From: Amoebophrya sp. A120
Taxonomy: Eukaryota > Sar > Dinophyceae > Syndiniales > Amoebophryaceae
Reading direction: 5' to 3'
Length of the DNA stretch: 64,000 nt
Assembly: GCA_905178155.1 (NCBI GenBank)
Contig: CAJINV010000002.1
Location: 1,091,809-1,155,808, forward strand
The position numbers were made by a program, and so were the translations under genes. Positions 47,362 to 59,869 of this stretch are shown piece by piece. The notes under the pieces were generated by a model. The model was given only the letters and a program-made list of their open reading frames with translations, ran no database searches and was not told where the DNA came from. Position 1 is the stretch's first letter; each line of letters begins with the position of its first letter.

Positions 47362-49674
47362 CATAATGCAATATGCTTCTTGACTTGTGGTCCTTTTACC
47401 TCTAGCATACCCACATGTCTTTAGTAGAAGCAGAAGGTCACCCGTCCAAAACTGCACTGCAAGATGCATCTCTCCGGCACACCGCTCTCTTTCTAACAGA
47501 CACTCTCGCTGCTTTGTTTTTATTGATTCACTCAGGAAGAAATTGATTCACTCAAGAAGAAAATGCGGTGAGAAAGGAGCTGAAGAGCTCACTCAACTAC
47601 GATAGAGGAAATTCACTCAGGTCTAGTGAGGGTGACAAGGAGAAGACACTCAGCTTTGCTGTTCAACTAGAATTGCTTCAATGCTCATAGAGTCCTCGTA
47701 GGACACGACTTAGAACAGAGACTTTAGCACCACGTGCCTTCTGGCAAACCAACAAAACCGCAGAGCTACTTATTTCCTATCGCTGCCACCGTCACGACGT
47801 CGTAGTCGTGAGTTTGTGTAAATGAAAACTGGTTTTAAACGCTGTTTCTCATAGATCAGAACTCAGAAAATGAGCAGGATGATAAGGAAAAGCCAAGAAA
47901 TCGATCGAGCAAGAAAAGGAACGAAATACCAAGGAAAAGCAAGCAAATTCTTGCCACGATCGAAAGAAAAAGGAAAAGGAGAAGAGAAGAAGAGAGAAGA
48001 CAAGAAATTAGGTCTGATTTACGCTGAATCCGCATGAAAGGCTGCCTTTTTACTACTTTCAAGAAGCTGAGCCACGGCTGCGGGCTTGTTAGGAATACGA
48101 GTTTAGCATTAGAAACTGGAAAAACTAGACTCGGGATTATGAATTTGTAATGCGTATTTGTGGCCCTTGAAGTGGTTCTAGACGTTGTTCGAATTTGATT
48201 TCGGTATACTTTCTTGCGTTTGAAAATAAAGCTCTCCGACTCGAAACTAGATCCTTCAATTGGTGGAGAGCCTGGGCATAGTTCGACTCAGCTGCAAAGA
48301 TGCTTTCTACTGTTTTAGTTAGATTCCCCACTACAATGGCCTCGAAGAACCGAAGGAAGAAAGAAAAGGCGCTAAAGAAGGAGAAGAAGCACCACAAGAA
48401 CGCCGCAAAGAAACCGCAAGAACAGTATTACACGAAGGGGGAAAAGTGTGCTTCAGCAGGAGACCAAAACGCACCTGGCCCGCAGGTGAAGTCGAGAAAA
48501 ATGGAGAGTAGAGCTCTTAATGGAACAGGACCGCGCAAAGAATTTGGATTAGCATTAGACGATGCTCAAAAGGAATAGAACGGAGATCAACCAGACCAGT
48601 CCCAGAACCGGAGACCGCCTTCGTACGTTTTAGACCACGGGGAAGATTTGTTTTGAGACCACTGGATATATTTGTTTAACGAGACCTCAGTCGCGCTATA
48701 AAGTTCGCGGGAACTAGTTCGGAAAAACGTCGCGGCTGGGGTACGTTCCAGGATTTGTTTACGGATTCGGGTTTTTATTTTTACTACGGGATACGATTTC
48801 GGATTTCTATCTACGGACGCGGATCTACGGTTTAGCGATGGCAGCGAAGATTTTCGATTTGTTTCATGGCAGCAGGACCCGATGCAGTTTTACAGGCGCG
48901 CGACCATTCCGGCAAAAGTGAATTTACGGAGAACAGCTACAGCACATTTTGAAGAGCTGCTTGCTACAGAATTCCGGCCACCGTCATGACGTCGTAGTCG
49001 TGAGTTTGTGTGCATGATCGAAAGGCTTCTGATGCAGGACAGTGTCAAACCGAAGAAAACGTCGAAGGTGCATCATTTGCTCGTCCGTCACAAGGAACGA
49101 AGCCAGAAGTGATGCATCGATTCAATTTGTTCTTCGCTGGACAGTTGTACAAGTAAAAAGGTACCAAACGAAACTATTCTCTGTGGTGATGTACATTTCT
49201 CAGACCCGAATTCGCAGTGCTAGGTTCCACATGCTACCTCTTCCAGTGCCCTCGTGGACGAGCTGGAAGGGAGAAAGGAAAGAACAAGAACTGTGCCTAC
49301 GTAGTACTTTGTTCTCAGGAAGTTGGTCGCCCACAGCTGCAACGCCAGTCTGTATCTGAGACGAGGTCGTGGGCTACCCGTTCCAGATCCGGTGTCACGG
49401 TTGATAGGAGCATCTTCCGCAGGTTGTACTACCGTCGCCTAGTGCTGGACTACTTATAGTTTTAATTGTATTTCAAAAAAACTACAAATTATTCAAAAGT
49501 CATCCAAAGACGACATGAAACAACCTATTTCTACATTGGGTCAAAATCGGATACTCGTCATACTGTATTGATTTGGAAGATTTCTGCTCGTTTACGTTTT
49601 TCTATGGCCTGCGGCCGCAAACAGAAGTCTAAAAGCGCCAGGAGCGCCTTTACGTTGCCTTTTACTCTTTCGCT
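47362..49674. other. intergenic with one possible small plus-strand gene
   Basis: A plus-strand frame 48336-48578 (81 aa, MASKNRRKKEKALKKEKKHH..., ending LALDDAQKE) could code a very basic small protein. The minus strand of the same stretch (48397-48137) also reads plausibly (ESNYAQALHQLKDLVSSRRA). They cannot both be real, and neither has confirmed splice partners. GCCACCGTCACGACGTCGTAGTCGTGAGTTTGTGT-like sequence occurs at both 47786-47820 and 48976-49012, a dispersed repeat. Confidence 0.35.
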
Positions 49675-52600
49675 TTACATGTTCAGATTTCGATGCGGCA
49701 AAAACGGCGACGCGGGGGGCGAGCACGCCCTTCCAAAACCAGCTCCAGGTGGACCGGCGGCAGCCCCAGCAGGCTGTGGTCCTCCACCCGTGTGTCCTGT
49801 CCCTGCTCCCGATGAAACAAGCTGTTGCTGTTGCTGCTGGGCCGTCGATGAAAAGACGATGTTCGCATTCCCTCCCGTCGGTACGACGAACCCGCGGACT
49901 ACTTGGTACGGCTGGGAGCCTGTGTGAACCAACGGAGGAGAACGGTGGTACGGCAACAGTGGTGGAGATGCTGGCGCACCAGCAGTACTCGCAGCTGGTG
50001 GAAGAGAAGTTGTACTACAACCCGGAAGAACGGGCTGCAAGTTTTGCGCCGGACCGGGACCAAGGAATGTACCCTGGTGCTGTTGATGCAACAGCTGCTG
50101 TTGCAACATCGCCTGAGCTTGCACCGGCGAGGTGGCTCTCCTTGTCACGCCGGTGGTACTAGCCGAGGCTGCGGCGGCGATTGCCCCTACAGATGAATTG
50201 TCAGGGCTTCTGTTCCGCGAAATTACCCTGCCCTGCGCGTTCACTGGCGGACCAATTGAAGGGCTAGGTTGTTGCTGAACTTGCTGCAAAATCGGAGAGG
50301 CCGAGTGTTGTCGCACCACAGAACTAGCAGTCGTGCACGGAGTCGTCGTCGTTCCTGTGTAGTTAGTGCAGGAGAAACGCATTGAGCTGCCGCCACCAGC
50401 GGCACCACAAGCACCGGGGAAGCAAGTGGAAAAGTTCGGGAGATTCATGAGCGAACCTGCTCCGACAGCCCGCGTAGTGCAAGACGGAGAGTTCGGCGGG
50501 GATCCGCAACTCGCGGCGACGCTTGCTCCGGCTCCGACCTGCATATTAGGCGTTCCCAACTCCAGCAAACCTCCCGGCTGTGGTACCGCTGCCACCTGCG
50601 GGGGCTGTTGCGGTGCTAATAGCGTCGTACTGAGCAAGGGTGCATTAAAGCCGACAGGCACTGTGGCGCATTCTGGTGCATATTGCAAGTGCTCGTCCCC
50701 AGCTGATGCGGACATGATCATTTGCTCAACTCCGCCATGGTCGCTCATTGCATTCAATTGCTGCACTGCTCCGAGCGGGCTTGCAGGCGGCCACGCTCCT
50801 GCAGAGCGACGAACATTTGCGTGCGATGGGCCACAGCCACTGGCACTAGCAGCGGGCATATTAGTAGCACTCGATCCATTTTGGTGGTCCACTACATTCT
50901 GCTGCGTCGCCACTCCTGCTCCTCGTCGCGCATAATTATCGTGTAAACTGGTCGCCGAAGCGGAGATGGAGAGGGGAGCACGAGCAAGCTGCCTCCCGGG
51001 TGATCCTACCCCAACTGCCCACGCACTTTTCGTAGTCCTGGTAGTATGTGGGCGCACTAGGCGTCGCGACTGATTTTGATTCGTCGCGGAGGGGGAAGAA
51101 GCTGAAGCTGTTCGTGTTAATAGCTGCCGCCCTTGCTGGTTTACTTGGTTAGATAAGCCCATTCTGGTGTTCTGTAGGTCATCATACTCCACCTGAGCAG
51201 CAGCTGCTGCCCGTCGTTCGTTTTCCAGCTGTTGTTCCAATTCCAACTCTCGCACTGCTTGCTCGCGCAACTGCAACTCCTGCTCCCTCGCCAGCAAGGA
51301 TTGGTTTCTCTCCTGTAACCTCAACCGGTTCGTTAAGGCCACGTTATCACAGCTTGACATGCGTCGAATACTGTTCACAATGTGCTGATGGTTCTCAGCA
51401 CGAGACCTTGTGCGCGATTCAGGTTGTTCTACTGGGCTGTGGGGTTGTCCGGCGGTGGACGTGTCAATGTCAACACCAGCATGAGTGGTACCACTGACAT
51501 TACCAGCTCTAGTTGCAGTAGCAGAGCCGGTTGTTGATGATGATGCGGCCGCGTGCGAAGCCACGTCCGCGTTCACGCGTGACGTATCAGCAGTCGCATT
51601 ACCGGTAGTTGGATCTGCTGCTGCTGCTCCGCGACTGGTTGTCCTAGCCTGCTGAAACGGGCTAGTAGGCGCAGCACCCGCACCAATTTGTTGTTGCTCT
51701 CCGCCTCCCCGGGCTACCGCGCCGCCTCCTGCCCTCGCCGCGCAATTTGCCACCATCATGCGCTGCCGAAAGTACGCCGCCTCATTGCCCCCCTCCCTTG
51801 CCGTCCGCGCAGCCGCTTCGAGTTCCACGCGCCGCAGGGAATTGTCCAGTGACCCTGTCGTCTGCATCCGTTTCGGCGGCGGCACATCGGACTTTGTGGG
51901 GCGAAGCTGCCGGGGCGGATCTGCAGCTTGTTGTGAAGGTCTTCGCACGGTCTGCTGCGGTGGCGGGGGCAGTGCTCCTGCATGATGCGATGAGGAGGAG
52001 GACGTTGCACTTGCAGGTCCAGGTGCAGCCCTCGCAGCGAATGATGAATTACGATTACCGTGTAGCTCTGGCGTCGCACCAGAAGTCGCTGCACGAGTAC
52101 TAGAACTACTCGGCGCGACGGCGGCGGCCCGCAGGGATGCTGACGCAGGATCACCCCGCTGCAAGTCGTTGCCGCTGTCACGACGACCAGCACCTCCTCC
52201 TCCTACCATCCCCAAGTTTTGCCTTGTTACAACAAACCCGGACGAACCTGTACTCCCGCCGCCAGTCTGGGCCGCGGACGCCGCGCTCGCGCGTTGGAGA
52301 ATCAGGTCTAACCGTATCTATGAAAAAACACCCTTTTCCATTCTTTTTTTGTATGGCAAACACTGCAGCTTATGCATATTTTGCATGACAAATTGGATGG
52401 GGATGGGTGTTTTTTCCTGGATAAACCGCCGGGCGGTTTCCTGCGCGAAGTCGCGTAATTCGGTGAGGAGCAGCTGCTGTTGCTGGGACTCGAGTTCTTC
52501 CTCTTGATTTGTTTGCGGTTGTTCAGAACAACCTTGGCCCGCCGCCGCGGAAGAGATCATCGTCTCCCGTGTCTTCGCTTGGTGATTCTCTTGTTGAGAA

Positions 52601-54474
52601 GATACGTCGACAGGGGCAGCCACAGTAGCTGATACGACGAGTTGTGGACTGCTAGTACTACAACTAGCACCTCCCACAAACTGCGTTTGGCACTGTGATA
52701 TTTGTGGGTGGCCAGCATGAAGATTCCGGCCTGAGTCGTGATTTTCAGGCACCAACACAGGTGCAACAGAAGGTGCTGCAGTGCTACTGGCCAGTCCTGC
52801 AGTTCTTGTTGAAGATGAAGCCCCATGATCAACATCAAGGGGAACAACTACGGCTGGCGCGGTACCTCCAGTCCCGCCAGGTGGAACATCAACTACACCT
52901 GAACAACCGATCGCCGCCGCCGCGCCGAGGAGATTCGCGATCCGCCTCCCCTGCATTTCCTCCTCCGTGTCCCGACACTGCAGGCTTACCAAGCTGCTCC
53001 CACTTTTCCGTAAATTATTAGGCGATCCGCTGTCCCCACCCGATTCCGAGCTGAGCTGGAAAAAATCCGTGCTTTCCGCCGAGGTGGACCGGTGTAGGTG
53101 GGTGGCTTGCTGCTGGTGCTGGCGCAGAAGTGCTGCTTCTTGCTGCTGGTCTGTCGCGGAACTGGAGCGGGGACGCAGAATCGAGATTTGGGCGGGAGGA
53201 GCTGCTTCTGATAGTGAGACATCACGTCGATCAGCAGCATCGTCTACTCCAACTCCGGTTCTATCCTCGTCAGCGGCTCTATGAGTTTCCTGGTTTTCTT
53301 CTGCTTGAGGACCTCTGCTCGGACCCTTTCCAGGTGCACAACCAGTTGCGTCACCTCCTACACTAGAGACAGACCCGAGTTGTTGTACAACTACCCCAGG
53401 AGGGGGTGGCAAGGGTCCCGCAGCCTCGGCTTTGACCGTAGGTCTAGTACTCGAAGTAACGGCAGTAAAACCTCCAACATCCCGTGCTGCGCTCGTCCTT
53501 GGGGTTGACTCATTACTCCCGGCGTGAGGGTAAGGCAAAATCGGCGGGACCGGCTGGGTAACGTCCAGAGCAGGGTCAACAACCCGGCGCTGCTGAAAAG
53601 ATGAATCTTGTTGTCCTACTTCGCAGCTTCTTGCAGCCCCAACAGCACAAATCGCTGTCGAGGCTGTAGTTCCACCCGCGGGCAGCTGTTGTTCATCCCG
53701 TTGTCCGTGCTCCTCCGGCAGGTAGCACGCGGTCCTCAAGCCGACTTCAGCTAAAACTAACGGTGGCGGCTCCCCCAGAAACCGCTGCGTCGGCAAGTTT
53801 GGGTCGTGCGGCTGGAGCAGCCGCTCGGTCGGAAGGTTGCTGTAGGGCGTTGCGGCATGTTGAGCCGTTCCATCTCCAGGAAGATAGGGACTAGTTACGG
53901 GTAGAACTAGCGCTGCAGCGTCGCCTGCAGCACTGAAGACAGGAGGACCACCGGATGTGATTCCGTCATTTTCGCCAGAGGTCGAGCTCGTGTAGTAATA
54001 ACCACGATGCCCCCCTTCTTCTTGCGCTTGCGGCGAAGAGAATACCGGGTTCCGCGCGGCTGTGGGCTGTACAAGAACTGCGGGGGCCCCTGCTGCTGCG
54101 ACTGCTGTACTGCTACCGCCTCCCGTAGTAGTTGGCCAAGCGTTTAATCCGTCGGTTGCGGCGGAGGAAGATGAAGACGACGAGGTTGAAGTAGAGGGCG
54201 TTGATGCAGGGACCACTGGTGCGGCAGCAACGACACCAACTACACCACCAAATAAAACGACGTATGTACTAGTTGCTGGTGCGCTGTTGATGTCGGCGAC
54301 TGGAAATGATCTGTCGATTGAAGAAGAGGAATGGAACAATAGTACACACAGGATCGAAAAAATCACGTGGAACAGGGGGATCTTACAAAACTGGGATGGG
54401 CGGACTTTGTGGGCGGGAATCAAAACGTCGAGTTGCCGCAAACCCATAATTACTTTCCGGTAAGAACGGTCCAA
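49675..54474 (-). CDS. 1561-aa low-complexity protein with N-terminal membrane segment
   Basis: Exons 54474-52424 and 52309-49675; 4686 nt. The ILE between them (52315-52423) has perfect repeat AACCG. The N-terminus carries two hydrophobic stretches (HVIFSILCVLLF near residue 35; YVVLFGGVVGVVAAAPVV near residue 72), compatible with a signal anchor. The rest is Ala/Ser/Gln/Pro-rich; a charged coiled-coil stretch near residue 1000-1050 (RLQERNQSLLAREQELQLRE) is the only ordered-looking part. No domain recognised. Confidence 0.75.
52315..52423. mobile_element. ILE, short C/G-run arm type, intron
   Basis: 109 bp; shares ATTGGATGGGGATGG and GCATGACAAAT with the element at 11117-11221; perfect repeat AACCG. 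Confidence 0.92.
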
Positions 54475-55052
54475 CTTCGGAGCACAAATTTTTGTAAACT
54501 TCTCCTCATCCTCTTCTTCATCTGCTCACGACCGACACCAACGCAAGCGTAACTGAGGCTGACGCTGACCACAAAACTTAAACTACATTTGATATCGAAT
54601 GTGAAAATAAAGCACCTTCGAATCGAAAAAAGCATAAGAGGTGGCTTTCACCATCATTCTGAAAATTGAGTATCGCACTGTGGACAACAAAAAAAAGGAT
54701 CGAAATCGACGCAAACATGAGACTAGATCACGCCAATCACTAACACACGACACTGAACTACAACTTGGTCCGCAACTGAGATTGCGGATAGCTCCTGTGA
54801 CGAGATCTTCAGCCACACTGAAGATGCTCATCGGTCACAGTCTGATCTAAATCTATCAGCGGGCCTTTATTTTATCTTCGATACTCATCAGCATCAACTT
54901 CAACATCTTCGACATCGTACAAGTAAGTAGCAGAAACAGAAACAAGCTAGTGCTACTAGCTCTGCATTATTTTCCGTGTTGATGTTCCGTTCTATCCGAT
55001 CTTTCTAAATTTGAATTTATCAACCACGACCACACCATTATGTGTCGTGGTT
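54475..55052. other. intergenic, no gene seen
   Basis: AT-rich spacer between two minus-strand genes. Confidence 0.5.
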
Positions 55053-58000
55053 TCACAACTTGAACACATTTTTCCACGCCCCTGCATCCTGAAATTCGGA
55101 GCTCACCCCCGACAAAACCACCTGGGCGGCCGCCAGCACGATAAACACCGCAGTGCTGATCAGGAAGAGGGACGCATACGGGTACTCGAAAATCACCCAG
55201 TCAAAGTAGGGCTCGTACTTGGTCGCTCGCGCCTGGCGCTGCAGTGTTTGGTTCGCCAGTGCGTTGTTGGAGTTCTGGGTAGCGTCCGCTTGAGCTGCGG
55301 AGGACTCGGGGTCGTACAGGGTTTCGTAGTCCAACCCGACATGCCCGCTGGTGATCTGACGATTTTTGCATTTTTTGATTTGTGTCGCCATACAGAATTT
55401 ACAACGCTGCACCAGCATTGTTTTTGTTTCGGATGCGCCGTGGGTTGCATCCATGACAAAAGAAATGTGTAATCCATACAATACCAGGTCGTCCCCAGGC
55501 AGTGCATTGCCCATGTTCACGATTTGTGCGGAACACCAGCTAGCGACCTTGTACAGCCCTTCCACGTAGGTTGGCAGCAACTCGTGCTCCGATGGCGCGT
55601 TGTCCATTGCACTGCTGTTTCCCGCCGCGTTGCTTGTGCCATTCGCCGCAGTAGCTTGTGATGCTGGTGCGATGGATGCTGCTGCTTCCTCTCGATTCTT
55701 GTCGAAGTTGAAGTAGGACAGCAGTACCCCAGTCGTGCTGTTTGTGACACCAGACTGGTTGGGTATGCATTGCGAAAGCATCGTACTGGTAATTAGTGCT
55801 TCTACTACTACTTCTACTTGCCTTACAGATTTTACCAGAAGCATTAGTCATAATCCACGACTTCCAATTTGTGGTAATGCTGATTTAGCCGTAAGCAGCC
55901 CATCTGTCATGCATGACTGCAATTAGAACTAGAAGAAGTACCCGTACGAAGATACTTCTGCAGTGGATCATATTGGCAACGCCACTGCAGTTCGTGCTGG
56001 TTGTACAGGCGAGAGAGAAGTTAGACGCAGCAGCAGCCAGTTGCGCCGCCAGCAGTACAGAAGCAGCGTCGGAGAAATTCTTCTGCACTTGATTCGCGTC
56101 CACGGCAGCCTCGGTCAGCGTTTTGCGTATTGCTTCCTCCGGGTTGAACACGGGACTGAGCGTTTTGTCGTCTTTCCAGCTCGCGTGGTGGTGTACGGTG
56201 AAGTATCAAGTGCAAATATGTCTGGGTGGGTCTGGAACTTGTGATGCAAGCCAGGGAATAATGAGCGCAGTGTAATACGTGGCCAAGCATGGCAGATTTT
56301 TCCGTGGCTCTGTGTAGTTGCGGATTCCGCACGAGAAGCATGTTTTTGCATGACAGACACGAGGAGCTCTTCGTAAACACGCAATACAGAGCTCCGTGGC
56401 ATACCAGACTAGCATGACAAACCCGGGCGGATTCTTCCAGACCCAGACATATTTGCAACGCATATGAAGCGCACGCCGAGAAACCGGTTTGTGGTGGCGT
56501 TCTGGAGCTGTTGTTGCGACAACGTCGACGGGTCCTGCACGGCTTCAGTGAAATAATTCGTGCTGTTGTCCACATGGTAAGCCGCGAAAATCTCCGGTAT
56601 GGAGGATTTGAACACCAGATTATCAAATGCAAAAATGTCTGGGCCTGGAAGAATGGAACTTGTCATGCAGATTTTCTATGACCCGTGAGGTCTGGAATGC
56701 GGGACCTAGCATGACAGACTCTGCGAGGTCTCTGCAATCCCTATCCTGCATGAGAAACTCCCTCCCAACGAACTTGGTCGAAAGAGGACAGCTTTTGGCA
56801 CTGATGCAACACAGATTTTTGTACGCTTCAGATTTACCATGACAAGTTACCACCTTCCAGATTCAGACCCAGACATATTTGCAATGCATACAGATTCGAA
56901 CCGTACAAGAGCGACGAGGGGTAAGTTTGGTTTTGTGCAACGCCGGCGGAGATGTTGACCGAAGCGTTTGCTGAGACGTTGCTGCTCGACGTCCCGGAGG
57001 ACGCGGTAGTAGGTCCGGCCGGTGACCAGTGCTCGAACTTGAAATCGCTGGCGTTCAGGAACTATGCATTGCAAAAGCATCGCACTCCCACTCGCTAGTA
57101 ATCGCAATTATCCATGACAGATCTGATCTCTTTCTCATCCAAGTAAATGTAAATCAACATGACAACTTCCATTTTTCTGTCACCATGCTAAGTTAAAATT
57201 TGTAATGCGATTACAACTACTTAACAGCACGATACTTTTGCAACCCATAAACCGAGCGGGTCGTGGAAGTAACTGGCGAGCACCGTCTGCAAACTCTCGG
57301 TCAGGCTGGTCTGCTCCTTGGTCAGGATCTGCAACAGGTCACTGCTCACGTTCAACACCGCTGGCTGTACCAGGGCTGCAGATATGCATTGCAAAAGTAT
57401 CTTCGTACCAAGTCTAAATTGCATCACAAACTTTTTCAAGAAGAAAAACGGAATTTGTATATGCTGATTGATCTGAAAAGGGATGTTTCTGATGCATGAG
57501 CATGGTAGCAAGTACTAGGAGAACGATAAGTACTTTTGCAGTGCATAGCAGATGCGTTTGATGCTCCACCACTGCTTGCTGATGGAACTACTACAACTGC
57601 ATTCAGATTCAGCACCTGGTCCAGCACAGTCGCATTTCCCTTTATCGTGGTGTTGTCGTACAGAATCGCGTCTGGGATTTTCACTTCGAAAATTTGCAGC
57701 ACGTTCACCGGTGCTTCGTGGTTGCCGCAGGCGGTGCCGAGGTGCGTGGCCTCGTAGATCAAAACGTTGGTGTAGAGGTCGACGTATAGATTGCAAATAT
57801 GTTCGGGTCTGGAACAAAGTTGTGATGCAAGGAAGGCAAAAATACTTAACACACTGCAATACGCTGCCAAGCATGACAAGTTTTTCCGTGGTGGTTCTGG
57901 GTTGCGTATTCCGCATGAGAGACTCCATTTTTGCATCACAGTCAAGAGGAGCTCTTCGCGGCCACGCAATACAGAGTTCAGAGTCATGCCAGACTAGCAT

Positions 58001-58785
58001 GACAAGTCTCACAATCTCCCAGACCCAGACATATTTGCAGTTGATACGACGCAGATCTTCGCGGCTTTGTTCATTCTCGAGATCCAAGAATGCCGGTCTG
58101 GCAGGCGCTTGGACACTGGTTTTTTTTTTCAAAATTCTGTCTTGTCATGTTTTACTACGCATTAGAAACCAAAACAGCAATCGAAGTGGCGCAGCACAAA
58201 ATTTAAATTTTCTATACCGGCTAAAAGCTTCGACTTTGCTTGACAGGTAATGCAGCGTTCTCGGAACTTTTCTCCAAGCTGAACCAATTCCGCGTTGGTT
58301 GCGGGAGCCGGGGATGCGTAGGCAAAGAAGGTGGGGGAGTGAATGTGCGTGGATCTTCGTGAAGAGGTCTTTGCGTGCAGCTCAACAACATTGTCCTTGT
58401 CGTGGTGATACTGTACTGGCAAATAAAATCGACCTTGCAGAAGAATGAGTGCAAAAACAGCTACACAGAACGCCATGGAGATGAAAGCGACCGCGCGTAG
58501 ATGAAGTAGTGGTCGCCGCCGTGGTTTAGTTTTCTTCCGCTGCTGTACTACGGGAGGCACCTCGTGGAACAGGGAATTTTTCTTCGTTGGGCCCCTTGTC
58601 TTGTTTGGCTTCCCCCCGGCCGCGGCGATATTTCTCATTTTGACGTGGAAGCTGTAGCTGGTGTACTTGTTCCGATCTATTTTTTTCCTTGCGGGTGATG
58701 TTCCTGTGGCGTCAAGGGAGCAGCGGACACGACGGCCAAGCACAGCTTCGGCGGGTGCTCTGAAGAAATAAACCGACGTTGACAT
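55053..58785 (-). CDS. 748-aa two-pass membrane protein, unrecognised
   Basis: Exons 58785-58218, 58115-58047, 57779-57548, 57377-57250, 57057-56891, 56615-56465, 56198-55973, 55758-55053; 2247 nt. Six ILE introns and one GT-AG intron (58116-58217). A basic N-terminus precedes a transmembrane helix at about 98-116 (AVAFISMAFCVAVFALILL); a second lies near the C-terminus (LFLISTAVFIVLAAAQVVL). The roughly 590 residues between have many N-glycosylation-type sites and several cysteines (CFCMATQIKKC-type cluster near the end), consistent with a luminal or outside-facing domain (inference). Function unknown. Confidence 0.8.
55764..55972. mobile_element. ILE family A, diverged, intron
   Basis: 209 bp; flanks TTGGG/TTGGC; frame restored. 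Confidence 0.88.
56204..56464. mobile_element. ILE family B, intron
   Basis: 261 bp; perfect repeat TGAAG; one end is family A-like (GCAACGCATA). Confidence 0.92.
56621..56890. mobile_element. ILE family B, intron
   Basis: 270 bp; perfect repeat CAGAT; full family B interior. Confidence 0.94.
57063..57249. mobile_element. ILE family A, intron
   Basis: 187 bp; flanks GGAAC/AACCG poorly matched, yet removal keeps the frame (DPLGL then NASDF). Confidence 0.85.
57383..57547. mobile_element. ILE family A, intron
   Basis: 165 bp; perfect repeat GCAGA. Confidence 0.92.
57785..58046. mobile_element. ILE family B, intron
   Basis: 262 bp; perfect repeat CGACG; joins KICV to DLYTN. Confidence 0.94.
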
Positions 58786-59869
58786 TTTTTTACGAAGCAG
58801 TTCTATATTCAGATCATTCACATGTGTATTTCATGTTGAAATACAGAAAGAATGGCATTTATTGTACTCCTAAAACTATACGACGAACAGTTCCAGTTAG
58901 TAGACACGACGGCGACGACGACGACGCGATGAATGTTCTACTCCTAGGTGTACTTCTTCGCGGTAGTTGTGAAAATGAATCATGAAAAACCTTTTTGGTC
59001 TACGATGACGTCGAGTTGCACCTTAGTCGCAATGAAGCATGATGTTCATGCCAGAGACAACTCGAAAAGCACATCTCTCGCGAAGTAGTACTACAACAAC
59101 TCAAAGAACTCTATCACTATGATGTCCCTCCAGATCATATCGAATTGCGAAGGCGCCGAAGACTTTTGCGCAACTACTAGTGCGTGGAGCAGGTACAACT
59201 TACTACATAGAAGAACCCGCTCGCCTTCACAACACCGCTTTCATATGAAAATCCAAATCTATATAAGTTTTTCAACTCGAGAACAGACACTGGGACTGGT
59301 TCGGTGACCCGAGCGATAAAGCGCATTACAGCTGGCCGGCGCTGTCGTTCGGAATGTTAACAGAAGCATGCGTTGCAGTCTCGAGGACAATTTCTTGTCC
59401 ATCTACGTCGACTTTTTCCACGATACTAAATCACCGGGCTTTGTCATCTTCAAAACTTGCAGCTACGGGTCCACCTGATTTTTCACGCCGTCATACTACA
59501 CGATAGATACTTTACTTGATTACACGAAAGACGACGACAGAAAAGATCTGCTGGAGGAGCGAAGTGCGTCTTCTCTGTACGTCTGATACTCCCTCTATAC
59601 GTACGGATAGATCTAAACTCATCAGTATCAGTTGCCACGACGGCGGTTAGAAGCTTACTTCTGCACTGTTCCTTTGCTATTTTCAAGCTTTTCAATTATT
59701 GTTTATTGCGGATGCGGTAATGGTAAAATAAAAATGATTTCATCAAAACTGTTTCATCTGTTGCGCGGCGCACAAGTTTCTACATCTGTTCATCTTGCGA
59801 CGTCAAATAAGTTTTCATTGTGTTGAGGTTATTTTTCACACTCGGAGATTTTGGTAGAGAAGGTACTAG
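58786..59869. other. intergenic, no gene seen
   Basis: Spacer between minus-strand genes; short GAC/GACG repeat at about 58910-58927. Confidence 0.5.
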
